Below are positions 11,561 through 24,361 of a stretch of DNA of 64,000 nt, one piece after another. The stretch comes from Dryomyza anilis (lineage: Eukaryota > Arthropoda > Insecta > Diptera > Dryomyzidae). The stretch covers positions 80,718,583 through 80,782,582 of the forward strand of contig OX638130.1 of the NCBI GenBank assembly GCA_951804985.1, in the 5' to 3' direction. Position 1 is the first letter of the stretch, and each line of letters starts with the position of its first letter. Under the pieces are notes generated by a model. It searched no databases. It was not told the origin of the DNA and saw only the letters and a list, made by a program, of their open reading frames with translations. The position numbers and the translations under genes are program-made.

Positions 11561-12184
11561 GTGGTTATATAATTTGATTAAAAAAAAATGCCTTTTTTGT
11601 TCACGATTCTAGACAAATTGATGACAAACATCGGAAAATAAAAACACTGAAAAGCAAGTGATAACACAGATATATAATGATAATAATAATGAGAATATGA
11701 GAATGTACCCCCAACTAAATAGATCAATTTTCCTCATTTTCGTAAATATATATTTTAAAATAAATGTTTGTACAATTTCATTTATATAGATTTAATTCAA
11801 AGAACAAAATGAGACTTCATTAAGACTACACTGTAGTACTCTATTAACTGTTTAACAATTGTTGTTGTTGCGGAATTATTGCGGAATTATACAAACAAAA
11901 CAACAGCCATTACATACTTTTAAAACTCAACAGATGGTAATACGAATATGTTCTGTGAACTTAACGCAGTAAAGAAAGTTATTGCCGAGGAAGGAATCTT
12001 GTTGGATTAAGTAATTAAAAAGTTTCTAATACTACGCGTCGTAGTACGGTGTCAGTTAATTGCGTGGAATGTTAAGAATTTAACTAAAAGTGCACATGTT
12101 CAACTGTCATTGGTTTTAATTTCTTGTGATAATGATGCATTATTCAGAAAGAAAAACAGTTCATTACGATTATATAGTCTGCTA
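11561..12184. other. AT-rich DNA, nothing recognised
   Basis: Apart from a small palindrome around TACTACGCGTCGTAGTA (12040-12056), nothing stands out. Confidence 0.4.
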
Positions 12185-12435
12185 TAAGTAGGGAAGAGTC
12201 TGCGGTATAGTGGAACGTTTTGATTATCCTCCAAAAAAGTAAATTTGAATCATTTTTAAATACTTGTGAAGAGTCTTTTCCATAGAAAAATTTTGAAGTT
12301 AGATCATGATCTAACTTTTTGCATTAACAGAATACCATTTATATGCCCTTTAATTGATTTTTAAGCGAATTTTCAAAACATCTCAGTTTCGGACTTGTTG
12401 AAAAATGTTGGGGTAAAGTAGGAAACTTCAAAAAT
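12185..12435 (+). repeat. Dispersed repeat J, copy 1
   Basis: Begins TAGGGAAGAGTCTGCGGTAT then AGTGGAAC, and ends near GGGGTAAAGTAGGAAAC. The minus strand of about 53.74-53.89 kb shares the opening, AGAATACCATTTATA and CAATTTCGGAC-type words, and GGGGTAAAGTGGGAAAC appears at 51.62 kb. The family is therefore present inside the large hAT element as well. A perfect 22 bp palindrome lies in its centre. Confidence 0.5.
12296..12317. other. Perfect 22 bp palindrome
   Basis: The sequence reads AAGTTAGATCA followed by its exact complement with no spacer. It sits mid-way in repeat J and could be a binding site or simply chance in AT-rich DNA. Confidence 0.6.
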
Positions 12436-12868
12436 TTTACCAAAATGCTATTTTACTTTTTTATATATATTAAGGATAAAAAATATAATAAGGTAATAAA
12501 AATAGATTAGTAATGCGAAACGATAAGAAGAAAAAAAATGTTAAAAAAAATACGAAAAGAAATGCGCATTTACCATAGTCAGGATATTTTGAGTGATAAT
12601 GGACACAATTGTAGTCGCTGGTCGTCAAGTTCGCACATTTCATGTATATGTTGAAATTTAAATTTTTCGGATTTTTAATCATGCAAGTTGTATAAAATTC
12701 TTCTTCTTACCAAAGTCTTCTTTTTGTTCCTGTCAAAAGCTAGATTCTCGACATACTTCTGCAATTCAGATCTTACCTCAGGGGAATTTAAAATGTTATT
12801 TGTCAAACCCGTTTGTATTTCAAAACATATAGAAATGTGATCATTTTAACCACACCATCTTAATTAAA
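12436..12868. other. AT-rich DNA, nothing recognised
   Basis: No repeat, RNA gene or supported reading frame was seen. Confidence 0.45.
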
Positions 12869-12879
12869 ATCTTAATTAA

Positions 12880-13185
12880 TGTAGCCGCGGTAGCTCAGTG
12901 GTTAGTGCGTTGGACTGCGAGCCGAAAAGTCCCCGGTTCAAGCCTGGACTGGGGCTAACAACATCTTTTCATAGAAACATTTTTCTATACCGCGCTACCT
13001 CTCGTCAGTAAATGGCAAACCTACGAGAGTAAAACATTGCCTATGAAAAGCTCTCACCCGCCGTTCGGATTCGGCAAAAAACTGTAGGTCCCACCACTTT
13101 GAGTACAAATATAACACGCACACCTCAAAATGGTGAGAGAGCTCGGCCGAAGTTCTATACAGGACTGTAGCGCCAAAACTATTAT
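12880..13185 (+). mobile_element. tRNA-derived SINE, copy 2, with 11 bp target duplication
   Basis: It matches copy 1 closely along the whole length: tRNA-like head with A box TAGCTCAGTGGTTAG and B box GGTTCAAGCC, then a body with the word CTCACCCGCCGTTCGGATTC and an ATTAT tail. A perfect 11 bp direct repeat ATCTTAATTAA flanks it (12869-12879 and 13186-13196). The tail is shorter than in copy 1. Confidence 0.9.
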
Positions 13186-13196
13186 ATCTTAATTAA

Positions 13197-14246
13197 AAAA
13201 CTATAAAAATTCTCACTTTTTTATAGCAAAACCACCTCTCTAAACCAGCACTATTTTTCTCGAAATGCAATAAAACAAACAACAATTGACAAAAGCAAAA
13301 TAAAAAAAAATATGAAATAAAAAATATTTTTTTATATAAATCGTTTTTAATGTGAACATAAAGGAGACATAATCATCTATCGTCCCTTGTTTCATTTCTA
13401 ATCATAATAAAAATTTACGTTAAAAACGTTTTTAGTTAAAAAAAATATATTTTATTTCACATATTTATTTTTCTTATTTTTTTGCGTCAGTTAGACTTTC
13501 GTCGAACAAAACTTAGTATCCTAATATTATTAAAATTAAAAATATTCATGTTTCAAAGTGTCTTTAATATGGAACCATGGCACTGCCACCAATGCAAAAT
13601 CAAATAAATATATCACACCGTTGTTTTTTTATTTAAAATTCTATCGTTCAAATATGGTAATCCCGTATATGAAAGTTGAGTAAATTTGATTTGAATATCC
13701 GTTGTTTTCTTTATCATATATTGAATCTAAATGTGTAACCGGAAGTTATTTCGGGTGTTTTTAAATATAAAATAAAAGTTATAATTTGTGGTCCGGGTAA
13801 GACTGCATGGGCTGTCCTCACTATTTGTTTTTTTTTTTATATAGAAAACTAGCTTCAAGAGCCACTATTGTCTACTTGACTTTGTTGTTTTTAATTTTTT
13901 ATCAGAAACTTAATTATTATAAGTTTTATTTGAAAAAGTCAGATTATAATAATTATTTTTAACTTTTTTATATTCAGCCTTATCGTGAATAAAATTCCTC
14001 AGGGAATTTTTACCCTTGGTGGAAAATAGGTGTCGTGAACAATATTCGAAAAGGGAAAAAATGTTTCCCTAAAAAAACTACGTATCTTGAACAACATTTT
14101 GGAGGAAAAATTACCCCTTTTTCGCTTTATTATTATTTACATATTTCTGCACACTGCAAAAACTTCACCGGCTGGGGAATATCTTATTTTTTTTTTTAAC
14201 TCATGAAAAATGAACGCAATCTAATCACAACATTTTCTTAAATGAA
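13197..14246. other. AT-rich intergenic DNA, nothing recognised
   Basis: No element ends or credible coding sequence was detected. Poly-T and poly-A runs are frequent. Confidence 0.45.
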
Positions 14247-14880
14247 AAACCAGTTGGGAAGGTTAGATCACATGGGAAATTTTAAAGTAGGTGTAATTAT
14301 GATAGTTAGGATTATCAAAATTATAGTCGGTCTAAGCCGACTATAAATACCCTACACATATGTGTGGTTACCATTCAAAGTGGTATATTGGTCACCAGAG
14401 TATACGAATCCTGAAAATAATTACAAACTTTCAATCGCTGAAGAATTTCCATTTATTTGATATCCATATTTACAAAAGGGTAGGTGTACCGAATTTCGAA
14501 CCACAAGTCGTATCGGCGGAAAACATTATTTTCATGTATTTTTAGCATGATTTCAATATACATTTGACCAAAAAATTTACCTTAGCACGTATACAGTAAA
14601 ATTGATCTGTAGATGTAAATTTAATATGAGGTATTTGAATATAAATGGTCAGATCACAGGTCACAATGGACCGTAATCTAAATTATAAGTTTCATATATC
14701 TAACTCTTCAATTGTTTAAGTAATAGGGATTTCAACAGACAGACGGACATCGCTAAATCGACTCAGGAGGTCATGCTGATCAAAAATATATAGACATTTC
14801 CATACCGGACATGCTTCCTTCTGGATGTTACTACGGCGTACCGTACTGAATATACCCTTTCACTCTTAGTGTAGGGTATA
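14247..14880 (+). mobile_element. Conserved repeat F, copy 1 (near full length)
   Basis: Starts at AACCAGTTGGGAAGGTTAGA and ends GTGTAGGGTATA. Shared landmarks in the family are a hairpin ATAGTCGG...CCGACTAT (14323-14344), TAAATACCCTACACATATGT, ATTACAAACTTTCAATCGC, a CAGACAGACGGACATCG stretch and CTTCCTTCTGGATGTTA. An 11 bp inverted pair, ATACCCTACAC and GTGTAGGGTAT, brackets about 530 bp of it. Similar GGGTATA-ended repeats are common in Drosophila. There is no coding capacity and the superfamily is uncertain. Confidence 0.7.
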
Positions 14881-15344
14881 ACTACAATTAAGAGTCATTT
14901 TACATACTTTTAATTGCAGTTTCACATAATTTTAACTTCAATATTTATTTTCACAACACAACGCAATTTTATCCAACAACACTGTTTGACATTTGGCAAA
15001 ACAGCTGATTTAGCGTTGCCTGACTTGCAAATTAAACTTTTATTGTATTAAAAAAATGTGAAATTTGTGCATACAATTATAGTTAACTGCAAATAATAAA
15101 GATCTGTATACATATTTTATATCTGAACTATTATTTTACAACTTTATTATCTGAAATGATAACGATAACCAAAAAAACGCATTGAAAAAAAATCTGGCAA
15201 TATTGTAAAACTGAATTCGAATTTCGAACAAAATTCCGGAGGAATTGCTGTTCCTGGGAGATTGACGATACCAAAAAATTTTACCTGGGAACAAAAAATT
15301 GCGAGGGAATAGAATATTCCCCAAGTCTTCACGATAAGGCTGAT
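14881..15344. other. AT-rich DNA, nothing recognised
   Basis: No repeat family or gene recognised. Two overlapping 61-62 codon minus frames near 15.14-15.33 kb have no domain. Confidence 0.45.
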
Positions 15345-15870
15345 TAAAATCCTATTAATATAATAAATCTCTTTGTTCGTTTGTACGTTTGTACATTTCT
15401 ACATTTCTACATTTGTACATTTGTACATTTGTACCGCTTCTCCGTCTAAACGGCTGATCCGATTTTCCTGAAATTTTTACCACAGATTTATTTTTTCGAA
15501 ATTCATCACACTAGTGTAACAACCAAAACAAATTCTTTAAATTTCTCACACCAAAATTCACCAGACTAAAACTCACCACTCAAAAATTCATCACACTAAA
15601 ACTCAGCACACTAAAATTCACCACACTAAAACTCTCCACACTAAATGTCACCCAGCAAAATTTACCTCACCTAAACTCACCACACTAAAACTTCTACTGG
15701 GAAAAACTCTACGAAAACGTTCTATGGGGAAGATTTACGGGAAGATTTCTACTGGGAAGAATACCAAGGCGAAATATTCTACGGGGAAGCACAGTTGTTT
15801 TGGCGGAGAATTATTTTTGTTTTGGTTACTACATTTATAAAACCTATAAAAAAACGTCTGATATAAATAA
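15345..15870 (+). repeat. Dispersed repeat K, copy 2, with CACACTAAAA array
   Basis: Starts with TTTGTACATTTCTACATT repeats, then CTCCGTCTAAACGGCTGATCC. A degenerate array of about 15-16 bp units around CACCACACTAAAACT runs from about 15,540 to 15,690, followed by TTCTACTGGGAAAAACTC and GGGGAAGATTT units. The same array and tail recur at 38.87-39.15 kb, where the copy ends in GCGAAGCACGCGTCCCTGC. That kind of end is widespread in insect repeats, but I cannot assign a class. Confidence 0.55.
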
Positions 15871-15926
15871 AAAAAATGTTTTCTATATTAATAAAATTGC
15901 TCCTTGCATTCACAAAATCTTTGCAA

Positions 15927-16169
15927 CCAATTTGTCCAAAAAAAATTTCCAATGACGCAAGTGGGTTCTGACCAAATCCCAATGGAACCAATTTTTCCAA
16001 AAAAAAGTCCTTTGACGCAAGTGGGTTCTGGGCAAATCCCAATGGAACCAATTTGTCAAAAAAAAAAAAATCCAATGACGCAAGGGGGTTCTGGCAAATC
16101 CCAATGGAACCAATTTGTCAAAAAAAAAATGTCCAATAGCGCAAGTGGGTTCTGACCAAATCATAATGG
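15927..16169. repeat. Minisatellite, four units of about 61 bp
   Basis: Units begin at about 15927, 15988, 16048 and 16110, each with CCAATTTGTC, an A-run, TGACGCAAGTGGGTTCTG and CAAATCCCAATGGAA. Units differ mainly in A-run length. Open frames crossing it on both strands are by-products of the repeat. Confidence 0.9.
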
Positions 16170-17116
16170 TTACACCTCTGGATTTCAATATAATTGTCTC
16201 GATGAGCTGTATCGATTCCTAAAAAAATTTTGGAAATTTTATCTTGGTAAGACTTTTTTTCCATATATATTAAAATTAATAATTTTTTTTTTAATTTATA
16301 AATATTTTTCAAAAATAATAATTATTTTTGATTTTTATAAATATTTATGAAAAATAATAATGATTTCTGACTTTAATAAATATGCAATATAAAGTTTGCT
16401 TAAATTTACACCGAAAAAATTACCGTAGTAAATTATACTACATTTATGTCTTCGTTTTGAAAAAATGTAGTTCTAATACATTTTGATCGTTTTTTAATAC
16501 ATTTGTATTAATTTGTCTGGATTTTATTACACAATGCTTCAGAAATTCGTTTTTATTGCAGAATACATAGTATGTATTTGTTTTCTGTAGTTTTTATTTT
16601 TGAAATACGAGTACTACATAATACATTAAATGTATTATGCAATTATTTTGTGTATTATAATTTAAAAAATAAATTATAAATTATATACATATTATTATTA
16701 ATTTTTCTATAAAATATATTCTATAAATTTACTATAAATTTGAAAACATTTTGTTGGTTTTTAAATACATTTGCCTTTATTTGTCTTATTTTTTTCTACT
16801 TCATGTATTGAAAATTTGTTCTCTACATATTGCACAAACTGTATTGATGTAGCATATTTTTGGTTTTAAAACTTAGTTGTCAACTCTGCAGTATACAAAT
16901 ATAGCACGCAGTTGCAGATGGGTAGTTTGCTGATATGACGCGCCATGACTTTAGCATTGAGACGGCAAATTTTTGTTGTTTTCAATGTTCGCTCTGTCAT
17001 TTTTCGATCGCCGCCTGTATTCTGTTCAGGCAGTAATAGTTGATATGACATCTTTATGGTTTTACCATAGCATATTATTCTTATGTGTTTTAACCGAAAA
17101 GAAAAACTTAAGTGCT

Positions 17117-17535
<419 letters not shown>

Positions 17536-17813
17536 AAAATAACTACATATTATTGTTCAATTTAAGGCATATGTAGTTATTTCTCTACATATTTCTGGAC
17601 GTAAAAATAAAGACAAAATGTAAGTTTTTTAATACAAATGTATTGAAATTTTATATAGAAAAGTTGTTAAATTATGTAGTAATTTTCCATATAAAAAAAA
17701 CTACATCAGTTTAGTAAAAATAAATACATATGCTTTTGGACGTAAATCAAATACATATGTATTTATTTTAAAGACATTTTTAGTTATTTTTAATACAGTA
17801 TTTTTTCGGTGTA

Positions 17814-18559
17814 GCATTCAGAGTTTGCTAATAATAGCAAATTTTTTATTTTGAGTGTAGGTCTCGGTAGGTCCTTATGCTACGACATCTTGAAGATCAT
17901 TGATTTACAAAAATGGTACTGAGGTGAGCATTGGTAAAATGTAACAAAAATGAGTAATTTTCATAAAGCAAAAATATTGAGTGACATTAGAAAATAATTA
18001 TTTTAGTGTAAAAAAGGTAAATGTATTAAATTTGAGTGCATAACTTTATTGTTTGCTCTTTATATGAGTGCAACAGAGCAAACATTCTAGTCAACACAGT
18101 AGTGGCAATATAAATAAAATTTAAATTATTTATTTGTAATTGTACGGTAATCCGCTAATATTAGTTTGTAGCCTACATATTGGCTTGTATGTAAATTGTA
18201 ATTTAAATCTATTTTATTATAAATTTTGTAGTTCCATTAAAAATGTCATATACAATAAAATAAAATATGGATTATAAGAAAAAAACGACAAGTTCCGCAG
18301 TTTATCCCTGCATAAGTTGGCAATTTTTAAGCACTAACATTCTTGGCTGCCTTATTAAACACCTAATAAATAATAAACTTTAGAAAAGTTTTGAAATTGC
18401 TTTCACAGCTAACAAAAAAAGAATAAAAATAAAAAAATCACGTGCAATATTCACTTATTGTTCGCATAAATTAACCTCAAACCAAAACAAACAAACAAAA
18501 AAAAGTCATAAGTTCATAAATAAAAACCGCAATATAAGTAAAATAATGTGCAGGATAAC
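17814..18559. other. AT-rich DNA, nothing recognised
   Basis: No element boundary, repeat or coding signal found. Confidence 0.45.
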
Positions 18560-19212
18560 AAAAACTTGTTCGCTTAGAAGTGGCTGCTCCGGCTCCGACT
18601 CTGGCGCTGGGTCTGGATCTGCGTCTGGCTGTATTTGCATCCAAAGTTGTTGTTTATTCAGCATCATCACCAGTCGAGCCACTAAAGGCGGTGCGGCGGT
18701 GCAAGTGCACACTCTTTAGCCAACTGCTTGGCTGCATTAAATGCACAGAAAAAGTAGCAACTTGAAAAGAAACAGTATTTTCCGGAAAATCTGTACTGAA
18801 CCTAACTGAAGATGCGAGTCATAAACCAAAAGTATCTAAATATGCAGTCATGCTTGCGCGAACACATCTTTATACAACAACAACAAGAACAACATAAAAA
18901 TAACTGCAACCGGGTCGAAATGCAACATGGCGCTGCCTGCCGCCTGTCTGCCATGCGACATCCACTTGAGCGCGAGCTAAGACAGCGAGCGCAATATGCA
19001 ATATGCACGAGCAGTGCTCTCGAGAACGCACCACATGCTTGCGGATGAAATCGCGAGCAACCACTTGAATACCAACCGGAAGAAGCACGAACTCCGACTC
19101 CAACCCCAAGTCATTTTCCCTTAGAGAAACCGTCTTTTTGTTGTTGTTGTTTTAAGTCTTGCTTCAAACACACTGAAGCACTGCGGCAGGCGCAAATGAA
19201 ATGTGTGTCGCA
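18560..19212. other. Single-copy GC-rich island, left part
   Basis: GC rises sharply, with CTCTGGCGCTGGGTCTGGA-type repeats of TCTGG and CAACAACAACAAGAACAACA runs typical of fly genic flanks. Several overlapping open frames of 61-79 codons occur on both strands and none shows a domain. The segment continues beyond the hAT element at 21,254, so this was one island before insertion. It may hold a 5' UTR, enhancer or small exon. Confidence 0.4.
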
Positions 19213-21253
19213 TAGGGATGCCAAGTACTCGACATAATCTAAATACCGGTTTTCGAACAAAACGGTTTTAACAATAACCACATTTTCTGATGAAAATAAT
19301 TTAATTTATTTTAAAAATTTAGTACAGCATTTAGTAGTGTAATTTAGTATTGCTTAATAGATATTATTATTATTATCATAAAAATTATAGAATTATTATG
19401 GTTTCCTAGTTCACCAAAAACTTTATTAAACAATAGATAATGGTACTTTATTTTCACAAATAGTCCAGACAGATTGTCATGAGGAAACTGGTGATTCTAT
19501 ATAATATTTTACTAGGCCTTGAAATTTATTTGTGATCGTCTCGATTTGTTTACTTTGACAGAATACAAGTATTTTTTTCGGATTTTAATAAGCGGAAAGC
19601 TATTTTGGAAATATTGAAGAAAATCACATTGCTGTGCGATGAAGGCGACTAAAGTCCATTTTCGGTATGATATGGATTCGGTTATTTTAGAAAATATTCA
19701 GGATAGTATATCTAAGTCTGACAACAATATTTCGACCGGTACATTTTAATAAACCACGTCATATATGTGTTTAAAGCTCAAATCACACGATTGACTAAAG
19801 CTCGAATCGCACGATTGACTAAATTGTAACAATTTCAGTTTGCATCAACACAAAAATTGATGTATGTTCTTGATCCACCAGTCCTCCACGAAATTTGACG
19901 AAATTTAGTTGATGCATTTTAAATTTTCTTAAAACGAAAAAAGCCAATAAACCCATTCTTGATTATCCAACTCGGTCGACTTCGACAACATTTTTTGATT
20001 TTTTTGAACCGGAATCTTAACCGTTTTATAATTTTTTGATGGAAACGCTACCGACTACATTAATAACTAATATTTATTTGACTGATTCAGATTCTAATAA
20101 TAATTTCGCAGAACTCTCCGCAACTCTTGAGATATCTCGTACCATTTAAACTATGCGTGATAAATTTTAAATGCAATGATGGGATTTACATTTTAATATT
20201 TGGAGCAGTTATAGTTTAGATATTTGGAACACTAACAAAGAGGATTTCGAAGCCCCTGATCTAATGTGCAAATTCTTTTCGTCTTATACCGAATATTAGT
20301 TGTATGGTGCGAAAATCAACAGAGGTGAAGTCTTACACAATTTTAGAAAACATAGACACTTGGCCGCTTCTTTCGACATATCAAATATACGATCTGGAGA
20401 GATGAATCCATTCATTTGGGGAATAACAGGCAACATTGGGTCTTGTTAACCTCTATTTATAAGAGAATGTATTAAACTCATTATTGAGTAAGTCATTCTC
20501 CAGTCGAAAATGTCATCAAAGATTCTTGAAAGATTCACCTATGACATGTCTCGTATCACAGGTTCGCCAATTACCGATAGCATTTTCGCCCAGCAAAGTA
20601 TTGATGAGATGTTCATACAAATGTCCACCACATTTATGACATACCATTAACGATGTCATGCAGTTTCCTAATAGATTCAGCATCGAAGACATTTCATCAA
20701 GGGTGTCACAAATATTTGTATAATTTAATAGGTGATTGTCACTGATATTAAAAAAAAACCTTGACAATTTGAGGAGACTAAAGATACATGCCTCAAGAAT
20801 GAACTCCAGCATAGTTGGGTAAAAATCAAAATTGTGAATGCATAAACTGACACAGAAAATGAAATCGAAGTGGATATTGCAATAAAACATTACATTTTTT
20901 CAAGAACTATTTTCTTCGTCCACTGCATTAAAGAATAACATAATTACCTGCTGTCTAAAGGGTTTGGTAATTACTCAAAATTTTAAAACGAGCCGGAAAC
21001 TCGAATTAATATCTTGATTATCCGTAATAATAAGTAATATATGTGTTATCGCTAATATTTTAAACAGAATTCAGATTTATATTTTTGTGGCTTACAACTA
21101 ATAAAGACAACATTTTTACATTTTCATAATTGCAAAAATATTACTTTGAGTATGTTGAAAATGTCTATGGTCTTTGAAAACAAAAATATTTGCCACAAAC
21201 CATTTTTGATTTTTAAAATCATCGAGTAACCGAACCGGTTTTCGATATCTCTG
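19213..21253. mobile_element. hAT-like element, 2.04 kb, with 7/8 bp target duplication
   Basis: The left end is TAGGGATGCCAAGTACTCG and the right end, on the minus strand, CAGAGATATCGAAAACCGG. Both ends carry ACCGGTTTTCGA and ACTCG words. Flanks GTGTCGCA (19205-19212) and GTGTCGTA (21254-21261) are an 8 bp duplication with one change. The size could once have held a transposase. On the plus strand around 20.38-20.44 kb a weak resemblance to the C-terminal hAT motif (SERxFSxxGNI) is possible, but frames are broken. A 124-codon minus frame at 20516-20890 is unassigned. Confidence 0.65.
20516..20890 (-). pseudogene. Open frame of 124 codons inside the hAT-like element
   Basis: The frame is intact from ATG to stop. 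The C-terminal half has a helical look with DTLDEMSSMLNLLGN and HLYEHLINTLLGENAIGNW. That spacing vaguely recalls retrotransposon Gag helices, but the likeness is weak. The first 60 residues are Phe/Leu/Ile rich, as expected from AT-rich antisense DNA. It may be a remnant of an element-encoded protein or of a retroelement that inserted here. I do not assign a function. Confidence 0.25.
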
Positions 21254-21700
21254 GTGTCGTACCGGCGCCAATCGCGCTCAGTTTTCCATTATCTCGAAAT
21301 AAAGTTGTTGACGCTGTTGTTTGTTTTAGAGCGACGGATAAAGCAGTCAGAGCATCGTCCTCCTCGTCTTCGAAGCACCACCAACATCAGCTTTCGTTCC
21401 GGCAGCCAGACTGCCAGAGTGAGAGGAGATGGTGGCGCGGAGTGGATACACGGAGCCCAACGCATGGGAAATGTGTTGGCAGTATTTTAATTTATTCCCT
21501 TAATTTAACAACACTGTTTATCATCGCCATTGTTGGTTTGTCTCCGTTGGTTCTTGTTGTTCTTATTGTTGTTGCCGTCGTCATTGCTTGTTTTAAGATG
21601 GTTGTTAGCTGGTGTCGTCTAATAAACGCAAATTTGTTTGTTTTTACAAAGTTTAGTCAATGTCTTTGCCATGAAAGCTAAAAGTAATGAATGTGTTTTG
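21254..21700 (+). promoter_or_regulatory. GC-rich island, right part, with possible core promoter
   Basis: This continues the island split by the hAT element. GCTCAGTTTTCC near 21,278 contains TCAGTT, matching the fly initiator consensus. It is followed by about 150 bp of GC-rich, CA-rich leader-like sequence, a GTGAGA donor-like site near 21,420 and a TTGTTGTT/GTTGCCGTCGTC run. A TATA box is absent. A TATA-less promoter with a 5' UTR exon is one reading; a single initiator hexamer is weak proof. Confidence 0.25.
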
Positions 21701-22564
21701 TCCGGAGTTTTAGAAATATAAAATTTCATTTTTGCTTTTCAAAAATAATCTCAAGTTGATATAGTTACCATCTCATATTTAAATATAAAGAGTATTTAAA
21801 TTAAAACCATGATGAAACATAATCAAATCGCAGTTCCTTCTTGACCACAATGCATAGCTCCTTTCTTTCTAGCTAATTTATAAAAAACTAACTAATGGAA
21901 CTACTTTGGATATAATGTAAAAAATTATCATCTGTACTTCCATATTTTGCTTGTCAAAATTTTATATTTTTTGATTTTTATAATTTGTCGGAACCGAGCA
22001 TTGAGTATGCAAAACTTTGGCGGTATTATTAAATAAAAAAGTTAAATAATTTTTAACAAGTTTTTCGACCGTAGTCGTTTTATTTAAATTTAAATATTTT
22101 TTATTTAAATTTGAATTAAATACTTTTTATTTAATATTATTACGTATTCAATATTTTTTATGTAACGATATTACATATGAATTGATTTTGAATAAAATAA
22201 ATTAGATAATAAAAATAAATAGGGTCATTATTTTCAAAGAATAATAATTGGAAAGTAATTATTTTATAATCTCTGTAAAAAATATTAAAATTCAATTTTA
22301 AAACTAAAATACTTTATTTTAGAAATATGGGTCTGGCAAAGCATGACTCAGATGTCAAAGGTTCAGTCATTAAAATGTAAAAAAATAAATGTTAAAGATA
22401 TTGCAAATCAACCAAATCTATTAGGTTGATCATAATTCATTGCACAGAATGCATTGCACAATGCATCCAAAACCACATTTTTTAAAAGTTTGACAATAGA
22501 AAACTGTCATGAAGGTGAATTAGGAGTCCAAATTTCAACTAGATCTGTGAGGGGTGTAATGTGT
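21701..22564. other. AT-rich DNA, nothing recognised
   Basis: No repeat boundaries or gene found. Confidence 0.4.
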
Positions 22565-23025
<461 letters not shown>

Positions 23026-23039
23026 CATACTTTTCCGTT

Positions 23040-23140
23040 ATGTTCCTCCTGTTGTATCTGTCGCTACCGGCTATGTTCCCACTGTTGTATCTGCCGTGTC
23101 TGGCTATGTTCCTCTTGTCGCCGCTGTTGTTGCCGATAAT
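23040..23140 (+). repeat. 33 bp tandem repeat, about 2.5 units
   Basis: Units of GGCTATGTTCCCACTGTTGT plus ATCTGCCGTGTCT are repeated, in frame with an 11-residue pattern like [11 protein letters not shown]. Downstream the same frame gives Ala/Val/Asn-rich sequence until a stop near 23,226. The open frame may be an old coding piece, or the array may have grown from the TACCGG...CTTCC end of repeat F, which it resembles. Confidence 0.5.
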
Positions 23141-24109
23141 GTTGCTGCTGCTGTTGCCAATAATGATCATTCCAAAGCTGATTATAGTCCTTTTTGCCCT
23201 TACTGCTTATCATGCTGTTATTGATTATGCTCCTGATTCTACTTTAGCTTCTTTGGAAATGCTGTCGTGGCACCTGCACTATAAATAATTTCTAGTACAT
23301 TTTACGAAATATTTTTTCGTAATTTTTAATTTCGTAAAATACACGAATAATTCGTAGAATACACGAAACACTTGTAATTTATATGTTATCCCCAAATTAT
23401 TTTTTACGAACGATTCGTGTATATTACGAAACAATATTCGTAAAAATAAAACAACTACAAAATTACAAATATTTCGTTTAAATTACGAAACATTCGTTTT
23501 ATTATTTTCTGTTACATTTTTTTACGAAAGAATAACGTATTTTACGAATGGGCTTTGCATTTTACGAATAAATTATTAAACTTTCGTAAATTTTGAGGCT
23601 ATATTTAGAATTTTACAAAACATTCGAGTTTTTTTGGAATCACTAGAAAAAAACAGAAATCAGTTGCGTCAAATAGCAACTCGGAGCTGCATTTTATATT
23701 AATTGTTATTACGGTCGCAAGCAGATAATTATAAAATAATAATAAAAAAACAAAATGTGTTCTGCGTGAGTACTGTTTGTGTCAAAAGTGCAAAAGTATC
23801 AAATCAGTGCATAAGATTTCATATTTTTATGAATGAATCATCATTTTATTCGAGAGTTTTTTTAAACAAAATATTTTATTTAATTGTTATAGATAGTTAT
23901 AAATACAAAAAGGTTTAAAATTTGTTCTACGTTAGTTTTGTTTGTGTCAAAAGTATCATATTTCATATTTTTATGAATCGTCATTTTCATCTTCGGTTTT
24001 TTTAACAAAGTATTCGTGTACTGAACGAAAGATTTGTTAAATGTTTCATATTGTTACGAAAAGACGTAATTTGCTCCACTGTGCAAGCAATCAACAATGA
24101 TAAATGAGA

Positions 24110-24215
24110 CGCAAGACAATTCAGCGCACTAAGCAATGTGTTAGAAAGAGACGGAAGATCATTCAGCACACTGAGGCAGTGTGCGAGAAAGAGATGGAAG
24201 ATCAGCGCATTAAAA
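24110..24215. repeat. Tandem repeats in the U3 part of the LTR
   Basis: About 40 bp units containing GAAAGAGACGGAAGATCATT and CAGCRCACTRAG-type words occur about twice. The minus-strand LTR at 55.86-55.99 kb has three units. Such U3 repeats often act as enhancers in retroelements, which is an inference here. Confidence 0.75.
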
Positions 24216-24323
24216 CACATGAGTGCGAATGAGATGCCAATAGCATGCGTCATTCACGAAACGAGTAGAAGGTTCTCGAAACAAGTCGAAGCTTGTCGAA
24301 ACGTGTCAAACTGATGCATGCAG

Positions 24324-24361
24324 TATATAAGGCCGCGCATCTGAGGCACTGTACTTCAGTT
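24324..24361 (+). promoter_or_regulatory. LTR core promoter: TATA box and initiator
   Basis: TATATAAG at 24324-24331 is followed about 32 bp later by TTCAGTT near 24,355, the usual TATA-to-initiator distance in flies. The copy at 55.7 kb has TATCTAAG here, so this copy kept the better promoter. It drives plus-strand transcription if active. Confidence 0.65.

Noticed and set aside
14323..14344. Hairpin in repeat F as a Helitron 3' end
   Set aside because: It is near the 5' side of the repeat, is not followed by CTRR, and the repeat does not begin with TC.
15779..16188. Overlapping 83-98 codon frames
   Set aside because: They translate a 61 bp minisatellite and occur on both strands.
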